Of a stretch of 64,000 nucleotides of DNA, positions 44,257 through 54,151 are shown piece by piece. A program made the position numbers and the translations under genes. Position 1 is the first letter of the stretch. Every line of letters starts with the position of its first letter. The notes beneath the pieces are model-generated. The model saw only the letters and a program-made list of their open reading frames with translations, was not told the DNA's origin and searched no databases. Origin of the DNA: Kaistella carnis (GTDB lineage: Bacteria > Bacteroidota > Bacteroidia > Flavobacteriales > Weeksellaceae). The stretch spans positions 2,418,001 to 2,482,000 of the forward strand of contig NZ_CP034159.1 in the NCBI RefSeq assembly GCF_003860585.1. The letters run 5' to 3'.

Positions 44257-46389
44257 CTATTTAAATTTGAAGCTCATTCCAAACATAAAGTTGGTGCCCG
44301 CCTGAGAAAAATAATAGGGCGTTTGATCGTAGACAAAACCGTTATTGACATACTTTTTATTGAAAATATTGTTCAGTAAAAATTTAAAATCGATTTCCGT
44401 TCTTTTTAGATTTAAAGTATATTTCGCATTAAAATCGGCTAGGAAATAATCTTCGAGTTGTAATTCTTTATTATTCGTGTTGTCTAAATATTGGCTTCCA
44501 ACGTATTGATTTTGAAGTCCTAAACTAAAATTAGATGCTGGTGAATAATTTAATAAAATATTACCGATAATATTTGGTGAAAATGAAATTGGAGTATTTC
44601 CAAGATTCTCGAATCCGGTTGTTGTCTTGTTTTTAAAATCAATGTTTTCATTCTTACTAAGCGTAAAATTCCCCGAAATGTTCCATTGATCAGAAAGCTT
44701 TGCAAGTGCTCCTACTTCAACACCCATGCGGTATCCATTCGCATTAGTTCTGATGGCAGAACCTATACTGTTAATTTCACCGGATAAAACCAACTGATCG
44801 CTGTATTTCATGTAATACAAATTGGTGGTAAAAGAGACTACACCAAAAGATTTTTCCAACCCAGCTTCAAAATCGTGAAGTTTTTCTGCCTTGACCCCAG
44901 GGCTGGCGAAAAGGTCATCTCTATTGGGTTCACGATGAGCGTGTGCGTAAGAGAAAAATAGTTTGCCTGAATTTATTTTATAATTAACACCAGCTTTTGG
45001 ATTAAAGAATAGCCAATTTCGTTCTAAGTTTACACCTTCACTATCTCCTTGCTGAATTATTTTCGTGTCGTAATTAATGTTTCTAAGTTGCAGATCCCCA
45101 TATAATTCAAATTCATTTAATTTCACGATTGCTTTTGCAAAACCTGACAATTCGTTTTTTATAGATCGGTTCCGATAGTATTCGTGTTCTTTCACATTGG
45201 TAAGTTGTACGCCAGTTACATTGCCGAAATGTCTGCCATAATATTGGTTTCCAACAACTCCAAAATTTACATCGATATTATTAAATTTACCGTAAAGAGT
45301 AGAAACTGCTCCGTAGAAATCATTGTCTAACCATTTTTTTCTTATAAAATCAGACTTTGCTAGGGGAAGGCCATTTACTACTGGTATTTGTAGATTGTAA
45401 TCGGCGAATTTAGCCGCCCATTGATCATTTTCATCGACTTGTTTGTAATTTTCATAATACCCTTTTCCATCGGTGTAATGAAAAGTAGTTTCTAAGTTCC
45501 AATTCGGATTAAGGTTTTGTTCCCACAATAATTGGTAATGATTTTGTTTGTAATTATCAGTTTCATTATCATAAAATTTCTTTTCACCAGTGGCAAGATC
45601 TTTATATTTGCCGGATCCATTAGTTCGAGGGTCCTTTTCATATTTCTCTTTGCTAATGCCGTTCCAAGCTTGGTAGGTTTTTTCCTTACCACCAAAAGCC
45701 AGCAATCTAATTTTTGTTTTATTCTCTTCAAAAAGCGCCGAAAAATTATAGGAATTCAGATCCGAAAATGCCCGGTCAATATAACCATCAGAATGAATTT
45801 TGGTATATCTTCCCATCACAGAAAGGCGGTTGTTCCAGAATTTCCCGCTACCTGCTTCTGCAGAATATTTATAGGTATTGAAAGATCCATAAGAATCATC
45901 TGTTTTCAAATAGAATTCGTTCGCTGGGCTTTTGGTAATCACATTTACACTTGCTCCGAAAGCAGAAACTCCGTTTGATGAAGTACCAACCCCGCGCTGA
46001 ATAATGATCTGAGAAGCAGAACTTGTTAAGTCACCCACATTTACAAAGAAAGTTCCTTGAGATTCTGAATCATTGTAAGGAACACCGTTCAGCATTACAT
46101 TAATTGCTGTTCCACCAACTCCGCGAATTCTAAATCCAGTATAGCCAACACCATTTCCAGCATCAGAAGTCGAAATCACAGACATTTGATTTTTTAATAA
46201 AATCGGTAAATCCTGACCAAGGTTTTTTTGACCTAAATCTTTTTCGACATTAATGATTTCTTTGGTGACGGGCAGTCTTTTGAGAAAGTTGATGCTTTCA
46301 ATTTCCTTCGTCTTGAGGGAATCTTGCACGGTGTTTTGTGCGAAGTAGAATGGACTTGCGATAAGTCCGAAAAAAATAAATCCTTTCAT
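44257..46389 (-). CDS. TonB-dependent outer membrane receptor, probably for thiamine
   Basis: A 710-residue 22-strand barrel type receptor. A signal peptide (FYFAQ) is followed by a plug domain (DLPILLKNQMSVISTSDAGNGVGYTGFRIRGVGGTAINVMLNGVPYND) and the barrel, ending in the aromatic MFGMSFKFK. There is no carboxypeptidase-like N-terminal extension and no SusD partner. A TPP riboswitch in its leader (46472-46540) indicates repression by thiamine pyrophosphate, so thiamine or a precursor is the probable cargo. It has its own terminator. Confidence 0.88.
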   Translation of the reverse strand: MKGFIFFGLIASPFYFAQNTVQDSLKTKEIESINFLKRLPVTKEIINVEKDLGQKNLGQDLPILLKNQMSVISTSDAGNGVGYTGFRIRGVGGTAINVMLNGVPYNDSESQGTFFVNVGDLTSSASQIIIQRGVGTSSNGVSAFGASVNVITKSPANEFYLKTDDSYGSFNTYKYSAEAGSGKFWNNRLSVMGRYTKIHSDGYIDRAFSDLNSYNFSALFEENKTKIRLLAFGGKEKTYQAWNGISKEKYEKDPRTNGSGKYKDLATGEKKFYDNETDNYKQNHYQLLWEQNLNPNWNLETTFHYTDGKGYYENYKQVDENDQWAAKFADYNLQIPVVNGLPLAKSDFIRKKWLDNDFYGAVSTLYGKFNNIDVNFGVVGNQYYGRHFGNVTGVQLTNVKEHEYYRNRSIKNELSGFAKAIVKLNEFELYGDLQLRNINYDTKIIQQGDSEGVNLERNWLFFNPKAGVNYKINSGKLFFSYAHAHREPNRDDLFASPGVKAEKLHDFEAGLEKSFGVVSFTTNLYYMKYSDQLVLSGEINSIGSAIRTNANGYRMGVEVGALAKLSDQWNISGNFTLSKNENIDFKNKTTTGFENLGNTPISFSPNIIGNILLNYSPASNFSLGLQNQYVGSQYLDNTNNKELQLEDYFLADFNAKYTLNLKRTEIDFKFLLNNIFNKKYVNNGFVYDQTPYYFSQAGTNFMFGMSFKFK

Positions 46390-46471
46390 TCTTTTAATTT
46401 TTAAGATTAATTGAATAAAAGGGGTCGATTGTTATACGGTTTCGAGCATCATTTAGAATGAAGCCGAATGG

Positions 46472-46540
46472 TCCCTAAACAGCATTACCTGTTCCAGGTT
46501 CATTGGGTATAATCTCAGTGTTTTACAGCACCCCTTTAAT
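46472..46540 (-). ncRNA. TPP riboswitch (THI element)
   Basis: On the minus strand the order GGGGTGC, CTGAGA, TTATACCC, GAACCTG, ACAGG, TAATGCTG, TTTAGGGA reproduces the TPP aptamer: the pyrimidine-sensing CTGAGA and the pyrophosphate-sensing GAACCTG...TAATGC regions are intact. It lies in the leader of the TonB-dependent receptor, about 80 bases before its ATG, and should lower expression when TPP is plentiful. The mechanism (no clear terminator seen) is probably translational. Confidence 0.92.
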
Positions 46541-46549
46541 TTCTGGGTG

Positions 46550-46557
46550 CAAAACTA
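46550..46557 (-). promoter_or_regulatory. -7 promoter element for the TPP-controlled receptor gene
   Basis: TAGTTTTG on the minus strand, placed so that transcription would begin just before the TPP aptamer. Confidence 0.5.
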
Positions 46558-46568
46558 CAATTTTTTTT

Positions 46569-47309
46569 TTAGTATGCCTTATTATTGAGGTCAATGTAAT
46601 AATAATTTTTGCCATCTTTTGTGACTTCAAAAAGACGAGCCAGTTTCCAGCTGAAATTTCTTTTAATGTCACTGTATTCAAAAGGGATTATAATATTATT
46701 ATTTACATCTATAATTCCAAATTTATTTCCTTTTGCGGCAATAATCATTGGATTTTTCAAATCGTCTCCTTCTAAAATATGAAGATATTCGTATTGCGGA
46801 TAAATGGTGAATTGTCGGTAATCGCCGGGGTTTTCAAACTTTGAATCTTCTATGATACCGTATGCATGATTCATGATATAAGCATGAAATAGTTGGGCTT
46901 TGAACTCAGAAGGACATTTTCCCAGATCTTCATTTTTAAAATAATAGACGCGTTTTCCTTGCTTGTTGATTCGAAAATCTCGGTCTCCCAAACGCACTGA
47001 GGCATATTCTGAAGTTCCAAACTTTCTCACTTTGGTATTTTTAGAATTTAAAAGATTACAATCCTCCGTGAAAAATCCAACATTGTTATAAATGGGTTGT
47101 ATAACGGTTTTTCCCTCTTGATTTATATAGCCAAATTTTCCATCTTTATTAAAGGGAATGTGGTTCGGAATAGAGTCATTTACTTTCTTGACATCTGCAA
47201 TCATTTCTGCTGAAACCGCCGTTCTCGCTGCTGTATGAGTAAGCGTATTATTCTGAGCCGAAAAGAAAGTCATAAAAGTTAGGAAGGATAAAGTCAAAAT
47301 ATTTTTCAT
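46569..47309 (-). CDS. WG-repeat-containing exported protein
   Basis: A 246-residue protein with a signal peptide (LSFLTFMTFFSAQ). Two WG-type repeats are seen: FNKDGKFGYINQEGKTVIQPIYNNVGFF near the N-terminus and GNKFGIIDVNNNIIIPFEYSDI near the C-terminus. Function unknown. The ATG at 47309 is chosen; a GTG two codons upstream is possible. Its stop codon lies 12 bases from the next promoter. Confidence 0.72.
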   Translation of the reverse strand: MKNILTLSFLTFMTFFSAQNNTLTHTAARTAVSAEMIADVKKVNDSIPNHIPFNKDGKFGYINQEGKTVIQPIYNNVGFFTEDCNLLNSKNTKVRKFGTSEYASVRLGDRDFRINKQGKRVYYFKNEDLGKCPSEFKAQLFHAYIMNHAYGIIEDSKFENPGDYRQFTIYPQYEYLHILEGDDLKNPMIIAAKGNKFGIIDVNNNIIIPFEYSDIKRNFSWKLARLFEVTKDGKNYYYIDLNNKAY

Positions 47310-47334
47310 CGTCACGTTATTGCAAAATTTTGAC

Positions 47335-47342
47335 CAAATTTA
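47335..47342 (-). promoter_or_regulatory. -7 promoter element for the WG-repeat gene
   Basis: TAAATTTG on the minus strand, 25 bases before the ATG at 47309. Confidence 0.42.
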
Positions 47343-47347
47343 ATTAA

Positions 47348-47722
47348 TTATAAATTTCGTAAAATAAAGAAGAGCAATACAATGAGAAGAAGAAGCATAA
47401 TTCCGTATCGCCCGAAAAGGAATTCCGTCAATTTTGGAAAGCGGTTTCGCAGTGACGTATTATAATAAATCAAAGCAACTACTGTAAATGGTAGCGCTAC
47501 AACCAATAATGCATTATAGGAAAACGCTTTGGCAATATTAAAATGAAGCAGCTCATGTGTTGCTCTTTGAGCACCGCAACCCGGGCAACTTAGACCCGTC
47601 ACACTTTTAAAAACACATTTTGGGAAAAACTGATAATGTGTAGGGGAATACCAATAATAGGTGAACCCAACCAAAATTAAGGTGATAAAAATTAAGCTAA
47701 ACTGTATTTTTTTTTGGATCAT
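47348..47722 (-). CDS. DUF2752 membrane protein
   Basis: A 124-residue membrane protein with three spans. The signature CVFKSVTGLSCPGCGAQRATHELLHFN, with Cys-Pro-x-Cys-Gly and Arg, defines DUF2752. Function is unknown; the Cys pair may be redox-active or bind metal. Confidence 0.85.
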   Translation of the reverse strand: MIQKKIQFSLIFITLILVGFTYYWYSPTHYQFFPKCVFKSVTGLSCPGCGAQRATHELLHFNIAKAFSYNALLVVALPFTVVALIYYNTSLRNRFPKLTEFLFGRYGIMLLLLIVLLFFILRNL

Positions 47723-47866
47723 TGGGAGGTTCTATTTTCTATAATTGAAGCATTTTTTTAAGAATAGAAAACATTATAATTGCTAAAAATAGGAAAAATA
47801 GAAATAAAGCATCATATTTATACTTATTCTAAATGAGTTTAAGACAGCTTTCCTTAAAAAATTTTG

Positions 47867-47874
47867 TAATTTTG
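47867..47874 (+). promoter_or_regulatory. -7 promoter element for the aconitase gene
   Basis: TAATTTTG matches TAnnTTTG, 33 bases upstream of the ATG at 47908. Confidence 0.42.
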
Positions 47875-47907
47875 AATTTCTTAAACTGCAAATAAAAAAA
47901 TAAAAAT

Positions 47908-50184
47908 ATGACTTTCGACATTGATATGATTAAGAAAGTGTACGAGCGCTATCCTGAAAAGGTCCAGGCAGCCCGAAACGCTGTGGGAAAACCGCTTACA
48001 CTGTCAGAAAAAATTCTTTATACTCACCTTTGGGAGGGGAATGCAACGCAATCTTATGAAAGAGGAAATTCCTATGTGGATTTCGCTCCAGACCGTGTTG
48101 CGATGCAGGATGCAACTGCTCAAATGGCGCTTTTGCAATTTATGCAGGCCGGAAAATCCAAAGTTGCAGTTCCTTCTACCGCACATGCCGATCACTTGAT
48201 CCAAGCAAGAGTAGGAGCTGAATCAGATTTACAGGAAGGTATTAATAAAAACTCAGAAGTATTTAATTTTTTAAGTTCAGTTTGTGATAAATATGGTATC
48301 GGTTTCTGGAAACCAGGTGCTGGAATTATTCACCAGGTTGTTTTAGAAAATTATGCATTCCCGGGTGGAATGATGATTGGAACCGACTCTCACACTGTGA
48401 ATGCAGGTGGATTAGGAATGGTGGCCATCGGAGTAGGTGGAGCAGATGCCGTAGATGTTATGGCCGGAATGGCTTGGGAACTGAAAATGCCGAAATTGAT
48501 CGGTGTTAAATTATCAGGAAGATTAAGCGGATGGACTTCTGCAAAAGATATTATTCTAAAAGTTGCCGGGATTCTTACTGTAAAAGGAGGAACAGGATGC
48601 ATCGTTGAATACTTCGGCGACGGGGCAAAATCACTTTCTGCAACAGGAAAAGGAACGATCTGTAACATGGGTGCAGAGATTGGAGCAACAACTTCAACTT
48701 TCGGATACGACGATTCCATGAGAAGATATTTATCTGCAACAGGAAGACAGGATGTCGTTGACGCTGCTGATAAAATCGCAGATCATTTAACAGGTGACCC
48801 TGAGGTTTACGAAAATCCGGAACAATATTTCGATCAGGTAATTGAAATTAATCTGGATGAACTAACACCACACTTAAACGGACCTTTCACCCCAGACTTG
48901 GCTACACCTGTAGCGGAGTTTCGCGAAAAGGCTTTAGAGAATGGTTGGCCAATTGAAGTAGAATGGGCCTTGATCGGTTCTTGTACAAACTCCTCTTATG
49001 AAGATCTTTCGAGAGCGGCTTCTGTAGTAGAAGATGCGTTTGCAAAAGGCGTAAAACCAAAAGCAATCTTGGGAATTAACCCAGGTTCTGAACAGGTGAA
49101 GTTTACAGCGGAAAGAGATGGATTCTTAGATTCTTTCAGAAAATTTGAGTCCGCGAGAATCTTTACCAATGCTTGTGGTCCATGTATCGGGCAGTGGGAT
49201 AGAGAAGGTTCCGAAAAAGGAGAGAAAAACTCCATTATTCACTCTTTCAACAGAAACTTTGCAAAAAGAGCAGATGGTAACCCAAATACCCACGCTTTCG
49301 TAGCTTCGCCGGAAATGGTAGCTGCAGTTGCCATTTCAGGTAGATTAGACTTTAACCCAATTACAGATACTTTAACCAATGAAGCTGGTGAGCAAATAAA
49401 ATTAAGCGAGCCAACAGGATTTGAACTTCCACCAAGAGGATTTGATGTTGATGATAATGGTTACCAGGCGCCTTCGCATGACGGGTCAACCGTTGAAGTT
49501 AAGGTGAGCCCAACTTCAGACCGACTTCAATTATTGGAGCCTTTCCAACCTTGGGACGGAAAAAATATTACCGGTGCCAAAGTTTTAATTAAAGCATTCG
49601 GAAAATGTACAACCGACCACATTTCGATGGCGGGACCGTGGTTAAAATACCGTGGACATTTAGATAATATTTCAAACAACATGTTGATCGGAGCAGTCAA
49701 CGCTTACAATATGGAAACCAATACCGTTAAAAACCTTCTAACAGGTGAATACGGCGAAGTTCCTGCGGTAGCGAGAGCGTACAAAGCAGCTGGAGTTCCA
49801 ACGATTGTAGTGGGTGACGAAAACTATGGTGAAGGTTCTTCCCGGGAGCACGCGGCTATGGAGCCAAGACATCTTGGTGTAAAAGCAGTCTTGGTAAAAT
49901 CTTTCGCCCGTATCCACGAAACGAATTTGAAAAAACAAGGAATGCTTGGTTTAACGTTTGCCGATAAAGCAGACTACGATAAATTCCAGGAAGATGACAC
50001 CGTTAACTTTTTAGATTTAGATCAGTTTGCACCAGGGAAACCTCTAACTTTAGAGCTTGTTCATGCAGATGGATCAAAAGATGTTATTGTAACTAATCAT
50101 ACTTACAATGCGCAGCAAATCGCTTGGTATGTTGCAGGGTCAGCTTTGAATCTAATTGCAGCAGAAGCTGCGAGAAATGCATAA
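47908..50184 (+). CDS. Aconitate hydratase
   Basis: A 758-residue TCA-cycle enzyme isomerising citrate to isocitrate. It carries the three [4Fe-4S] cysteines in [12 protein letters not shown] and [12 protein letters not shown], the His in [13 protein letters not shown] and the C-terminal swivel domain motif [17 protein letters not shown]. Its length and motifs resemble the mitochondrial-type aconitase common in Bacteroidota rather than E. coli AcnA (891) or AcnB. It stands alone with its own terminator. Confidence 0.95.
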   Translation: MTFDIDMIKKVYERYPEKVQAARNAVGKPLTLSEKILYTHLWEGNATQSYERGNSYVDFAPDRVAMQDATAQMALLQFMQAGKSKVAVPSTAHADHLIQARVGAESDLQEGINKNSEVFNFLSSVCDKYGIGFWKPGAGIIHQVVLENYAFPGGMMIGTDSHTVNAGGLGMVAIGVGGADAVDVMAGMAWELKMPKLIGVKLSGRLSGWTSAKDIILKVAGILTVKGGTGCIVEYFGDGAKSLSATGKGTICNMGAEIGATTSTFGYDDSMRRYLSATGRQDVVDAADKIADHLTGDPEVYENPEQYFDQVIEINLDELTPHLNGPFTPDLATPVAEFREKALENGWPIEVEWALIGSCTNSSYEDLSRAASVVEDAFAKGVKPKAILGINPGSEQVKFTAERDGFLDSFRKFESARIFTNACGPCIGQWDREGSEKGEKNSIIHSFNRNFAKRADGNPNTHAFVASPEMVAAVAISGRLDFNPITDTLTNEAGEQIKLSEPTGFELPPRGFDVDDNGYQAPSHDGSTVEVKVSPTSDRLQLLEPFQPWDGKNITGAKVLIKAFGKCTTDHISMAGPWLKYRGHLDNISNNMLIGAVNAYNMETNTVKNLLTGEYGEVPAVARAYKAAGVPTIVVGDENYGEGSSREHAAMEPRHLGVKAVLVKSFARIHETNLKKQGMLGLTFADKADYDKFQEDDTVNFLDLDQFAPGKPLTLELVHADGSKDVIVTNHTYNAQQIAWYVAGSALNLIAAEAARNA

Positions 50185-50203
50185 CAGCTTTCAATATATT
50201 TAC

Positions 50204-50231
50204 AAAACCACTCAAGAAATTGGGTGGTTTT
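50204..50231 (+). terminator. Rho-independent terminator of the aconitase gene
   Basis: AAAACCACTC and GGGTGGTTTT form a stem (one G.T pair) followed by T residues. Confidence 0.82.
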
Positions 50232-50301
50232 TTTATTATTAATTTGAAGCTTGTTGTAACAATTAGTAGTTATGATTGTCTAATTGGACAGAATTACACT
50301 T

Positions 50302-52485
50302 ATGACTAAAAAATTATCAGCAGCAATTGTCGCCTTATTATTTTCTCAACTTTATTTTTCACAGGAAAAAACCAATTCAGAAACTAAAGAAAAACAGATA
50401 GAAGGCGTTGTTATTACCAAAACTAAAAAAGCCGTTGAACAAAAAGCGGATCGTACCATTTTTGATTTTTCGGAGCAAGAGAGTTTAAATACCGGATCTG
50501 CCATGGAGGGAATTAAAAAACTTCCGGGCTTAGTGGCTACCGATATCGCCGGAATGATGTATCAGGGTAAAATGCTGGAGGTTTATCTTAACGGTCGTCC
50601 ACTCAATATTTCGAGTAACGATTTAAATTCTTTTTTAGAAGGCATGCCCGCAAATTCAATTGAAAGAATTGAAGTCATCACGCAACCCGGAGCAGAATTC
50701 CCTGCTTCGTCCGGTGGTGCAATAATGAATATTATTACCAATAAAAATGCAAACAAATATCTAACAGCCACGTATTCGGGAAATTATGCTTTTACGAACG
50801 ACGATAAATTCCGCAGCAGAACCAATAATTCATTAAGCCTAAATGCAAGAAATAAATATTTTGGTTGGCAATTAAGAGTGGGTCAAAGTTATCGGGAAGG
50901 CGAAATGATGAGCAATCAGGATAATCTGGTTTTTTCAAATACGGAGCGCGTTAGCCGTGGAGCTTTTGCAAAAGCCGGGATTACGGTCGACCTTAATTAT
51001 GACAAGTTGTTGCTGAATTACGATATTTATCATAATAATAATGATAATACGACTTCAAGTAATGGTTCCTATCTCTTACCTACCGCTGGACTTAATCAAT
51101 ATACCGCCTTAGATGCTGCCAATACCAATAATTTAAGACAGGAAATTGTAGCGACTTACCAGAAAAGATTTGATGATAAAAATAAAAAACTAGATTTCGA
51201 AGCGGGATATTCCAGAGCTGACAATGCATTCTACCAAGATAATATTTACAATCGTTCAACGCTTTTGGGAGATCTAAATTTGGGACGCTATTTAGATAAT
51301 ACCTCTTTAATGCAGGTTTCTAATTTTAAAGTTGATTTTTCGCAGCCGATTAAAATTTTAGATGAAGGTAAAATAAGTTTGGGCGGTTTGTATGAACACC
51401 AAATGTTCGACACCGAAAGTGAAGGAATTACCAACCTGGAATATGAAAGAAATACCGCATCAAGTTATGTGGAGTTTCAGACAAAGTGGAAGAAGTTTGA
51501 TTTCACATTGGGAACCAGAGCAGAAAACTATGATATTTCCGGAACAACAAGACTAAGAGATGAAAATGGAATATTGCAGGAAGGAGAGTTAACCCCTTTT
51601 AATAAGTTTAAACTTTTCCCCAACGCAAGTGTGCAGTATAGCTTTATGAACCAGCTTTATCTCGCTTTTAATTATAATAAGAAAATTACGTTGCCAAGTA
51701 TATCTGCATTAAATCCGAACAATAATACCTTTGAAGGGCCTAATTCCACCAATATTGGTAATCCTTATTTGCAGCCCACTATTTATGACAATTTTGAAAT
51801 TAAACTTTCTGCCTTTGATTATGCTTTTATTGGATATAATGTTTCTTCGATTAATAATCAAGTGGCACAGTCCCTTTCCCGGGAAGGTGATGTCATAAAG
51901 AATGAACAGGTGAACATTCCAAACATGAGAATTCACAATTTCAATATTGGGTTACCAGTACCTTTTATGATTTTCACCCAGCCGCTGAGTGAGATTATGA
52001 AGATGAATTTTAATGCTGATAAAATTAATTTTCTCTATGTGTATGCGGGTTACATGAAACATGAGATTAAGGAGATCGATCCGAAAGGGATGTGGATTGT
52101 AAATCTGATGGCGCAGGTTATTTTGCCACAGAATATCAAAATGACGGCGAATTACAATGTGCTTTCGAAAAGAGCAGGATTTTATTATTTTGAATCTGAA
52201 CAGCCTTTTAACAACAGTTTCGATGTTACTTTTGCCAAAAAATTCATGAATGACCGATTGACGTTGTCGGTTTATGGAAAAGATTTGTTTAATACTCAGG
52301 AAACCCAACTTCATTCCAGACCAATAACGGGGCAAGCTGTTTTTCTTTATAATAAAACAGATACCAGAAATTTCGGTTTTTCTGTGAATTATAAAATCCC
52401 GACCAAAAATAAACTCGCAAAAGAAGATTCTAATCTTTTAAATAATGATAAAAAAGAAGATACAGGAATGGTTCCTTTGCCATAG
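50302..52485 (+). CDS. TonB-dependent receptor-like outer membrane barrel protein
   Basis: A 727-residue protein with a signal peptide (LLFSQLYFS) and a plug-like domain (GVVITKTKKAVEQKADRTIFDF, NTGSAMEGIKKLPG, LEVYLNGRPLNI, IERIEVITQPGAEFPASSGGAIMNI) followed by a long barrel of the OMP_b-brl_3 type. The plug lacks the carboxypeptidase-like extension. Cargo unknown. The ATG at 50302 opens the signal peptide; a TTG at 50284 lies in a near-palindrome and is not favoured. Confidence 0.83.
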   Translation: MTKKLSAAIVALLFSQLYFSQEKTNSETKEKQIEGVVITKTKKAVEQKADRTIFDFSEQESLNTGSAMEGIKKLPGLVATDIAGMMYQGKMLEVYLNGRPLNISSNDLNSFLEGMPANSIERIEVITQPGAEFPASSGGAIMNIITNKNANKYLTATYSGNYAFTNDDKFRSRTNNSLSLNARNKYFGWQLRVGQSYREGEMMSNQDNLVFSNTERVSRGAFAKAGITVDLNYDKLLLNYDIYHNNNDNTTSSNGSYLLPTAGLNQYTALDAANTNNLRQEIVATYQKRFDDKNKKLDFEAGYSRADNAFYQDNIYNRSTLLGDLNLGRYLDNTSLMQVSNFKVDFSQPIKILDEGKISLGGLYEHQMFDTESEGITNLEYERNTASSYVEFQTKWKKFDFTLGTRAENYDISGTTRLRDENGILQEGELTPFNKFKLFPNASVQYSFMNQLYLAFNYNKKITLPSISALNPNNNTFEGPNSTNIGNPYLQPTIYDNFEIKLSAFDYAFIGYNVSSINNQVAQSLSREGDVIKNEQVNIPNMRIHNFNIGLPVPFMIFTQPLSEIMKMNFNADKINFLYVYAGYMKHEIKEIDPKGMWIVNLMAQVILPQNIKMTANYNVLSKRAGFYYFESEQPFNNSFDVTFAKKFMNDRLTLSVYGKDLFNTQETQLHSRPITGQAVFLYNKTDTRNFGFSVNYKIPTKNKLAKEDSNLLNNDKKEDTGMVPLP

Positions 52486-52509
52486 ATTCCCGTTTCATTT
52501 CCATTCATC

Positions 52510-52538
52510 AAAAAGCCGTGCGAATTGCAGGGCTTTTT
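52510..52538. terminator. Bidirectional terminator between the barrel protein and the surface protein gene
   Basis: AAAAAGCC and GGCTTTTT with extra TGC/GCA pairs in the loop, between converging genes. Confidence 0.78.
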
Positions 52539-52556
52539 ATATTTCAAAGAGATTTT

Positions 52557-53315
52557 TTAATTTAAACTCAGTAAAGTAATGTTCAGAGAAGCATCTGATA
52601 AATTTGCAACCTGTCCATCTGAATACATGTATAATCTTACCAAATCACCTTGATCAAAATAGGCGATTCTGGTATAAAGCATCGTCCATCTTCCAGTTCC
52701 GGTTGGTGCTGGATTTGTTTGCCAAATGCCATCTGGAATATCAATGTTTGACTTTCCCACTGCTTGGAAAACGCTTCGTGAAGAGCTTCCATCGGTGAGT
52801 CTAATGCTCGATTTGATGATATATGTTCCACTTATAGGAATTGTGTACGTATTGTTTGTGGCATTCCACAACCCACCTCCTATATTTTTAGTTACCTGCG
52901 GTAAGGGAACGGTAATAAATGCTGTAGCTGGAATAGTTGCATTGGTTGTTGCGCCAGCTCCTGTACCTAAAGTAGCCGTGAATATTGTTGATTTTGGAAT
53001 GTCTGATCGCCAGTTCGTTCCATCAAAATAATAGCGTCCAATAGCAGTTACTTGTGCTGTGGATTGTACCGTAGAACCTCCCGAAACGTCTGTAACATAA
53101 ATTAAAGTTCCAGTTTGTGCCGCTGCATAAGTTGTTTTTGCATTTAGTTGTGCCAGCGTTAGTCGTGGCAATATAATTCCATCTGCTTTGGTTGCATCAC
53201 TTGGATTACCGACTACATCTAAGGTAGCTTTTGGATCGTTAGTATTTACGCCAACATTTTGCGCATTGGTAAAAACAATGAGCAGCAGGGCGAAAAAGAA
53301 TAAGTTTTTTTTCAT
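52557..53315 (-). CDS. Secreted surface protein with C1q-like C-terminal domain
   Basis: A 252-residue exported protein: the signal peptide ends in VFTNAQ, followed by NVGVNTNDPKATLDVVG, an opening used by many Chryseobacterium surface and tail-fibre-like proteins. A linker (GRYYFDGTNWRS) leads to a beta-sandwich with YIIKSSIRLTDGSSSRS and DASLNITLLSLN, resembling a C1q/TNF-like fold. Function unknown; adhesion is possible. Confidence 0.68.
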   Translation of the reverse strand: MKKNLFFFALLLIVFTNAQNVGVNTNDPKATLDVVGNPSDATKADGIILPRLTLAQLNAKTTYAAAQTGTLIYVTDVSGGSTVQSTAQVTAIGRYYFDGTNWRSDIPKSTIFTATLGTGAGATTNATIPATAFITVPLPQVTKNIGGGLWNATNNTYTIPISGTYIIKSSIRLTDGSSSRSVFQAVGKSNIDIPDGIWQTNPAPTGTGRWTMLYTRIAYFDQGDLVRLYMYSDGQVANLSDASLNITLLSLN

Positions 53316-53408
53316 AATGATAATTTAATATTTTTTTGCAATGTTACGATAAAAAAATTAAAGCACTTTGATTTTTAGCTTTTTAACGTTTTGTGATCCT
53401 AAAATATA

Positions 53409-54086
53409 TTACTCTTCACACGCTTTCCAAACCGCATCATTCTGCGGAACGGGTGCAACTATTTCGACGTTTACATTTGTTACAGGATGAAGAAATTCTA
53501 GTTTTCTGGCATGCAAATGAATTCCGCCGTCTGGATTTGAACGGGCAGAACCGTATTTTAAATCGCCCTTAATTGGAACACCGATTTTTGATAATTGCGC
53601 GCGAATCTGGTGATGTCTCCCAGTTTCAAGATCAACTTCCAGCAATTGAAAATTATCTAAAATTTTAATCACTTCATAGTTAAGGATAGATTCCTTGGCT
53701 CCTTCAGTAACCTTGGGAAAAACTGTCGCTTTGTTATTCTTTTCATTTTTTTGAAGATAGTGAACCAAGCGCTGACTTTTCGGAATATCAACTTTTGGAA
53801 CCACCGCCCAATAGGTTTTTTTTATCTCCCTATTCTTCACCATTTGCGTCAAACGAGAAAGTGCTTTCGATGTTTTTGCATAAATTACCAATCCCGAAGT
53901 CGGTCTGTCAATCCGGTGAACAAGACCTAAAAACACATTTCCCGGTTTATGATCTCTCTTTTTAATAAAATCTTTGATGAGGTCCAGTAATGATAAATCA
54001 CCCGTTTTGTCACCTTGAACCAGTTGACCGGCCGCTTTATTAATGACTAAAATATGATTGTCTTCGAAAACGATTTGTTCTTCCAT
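53409..54086 (-). CDS. RluA-family pseudouridine synthase
   Basis: A 225-residue RNA-modifying enzyme. The catalytic motif is HRIDRPTSGLVIYAKT near residue 66, with Asp as nucleophile; LLEVDLETGRHHQIRAQLSKIG is the second signature. The N-terminal S4 domain of RluD is missing, so it is the short form. Target (rRNA or tRNA) cannot be told. Confidence 0.9.
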   Translation of the reverse strand: MEEQIVFEDNHILVINKAAGQLVQGDKTGDLSLLDLIKDFIKKRDHKPGNVFLGLVHRIDRPTSGLVIYAKTSKALSRLTQMVKNREIKKTYWAVVPKVDIPKSQRLVHYLQKNEKNNKATVFPKVTEGAKESILNYEVIKILDNFQLLEVDLETGRHHQIRAQLSKIGVPIKGDLKYGSARSNPDGGIHLHARKLEFLHPVTNVNVEIVAPVPQNDAVWKACEE

Positions 54087-54151
54087 TGATGAAATTTAGA
54101 AAGGTCAAATTTACGTTAAAATAGAACGAAAATTGACTGAGAGAAATGTCC

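Noticed and set aside
46528..46550. Hairpin GCACCC/GGGTGC that could block the 5' part of the TPP aptamer
   Set aside because: The distal arm overlaps the last base of the -7 element and the predicted start point, so most of it would not be transcribed from that promoter.
50277..50290. Near-palindrome TGTCTAATTGGACA ahead of the barrel protein gene
   Set aside because: Two positions break the symmetry, no second copy was seen and no promoter anchors it; too weak to list as an operator.
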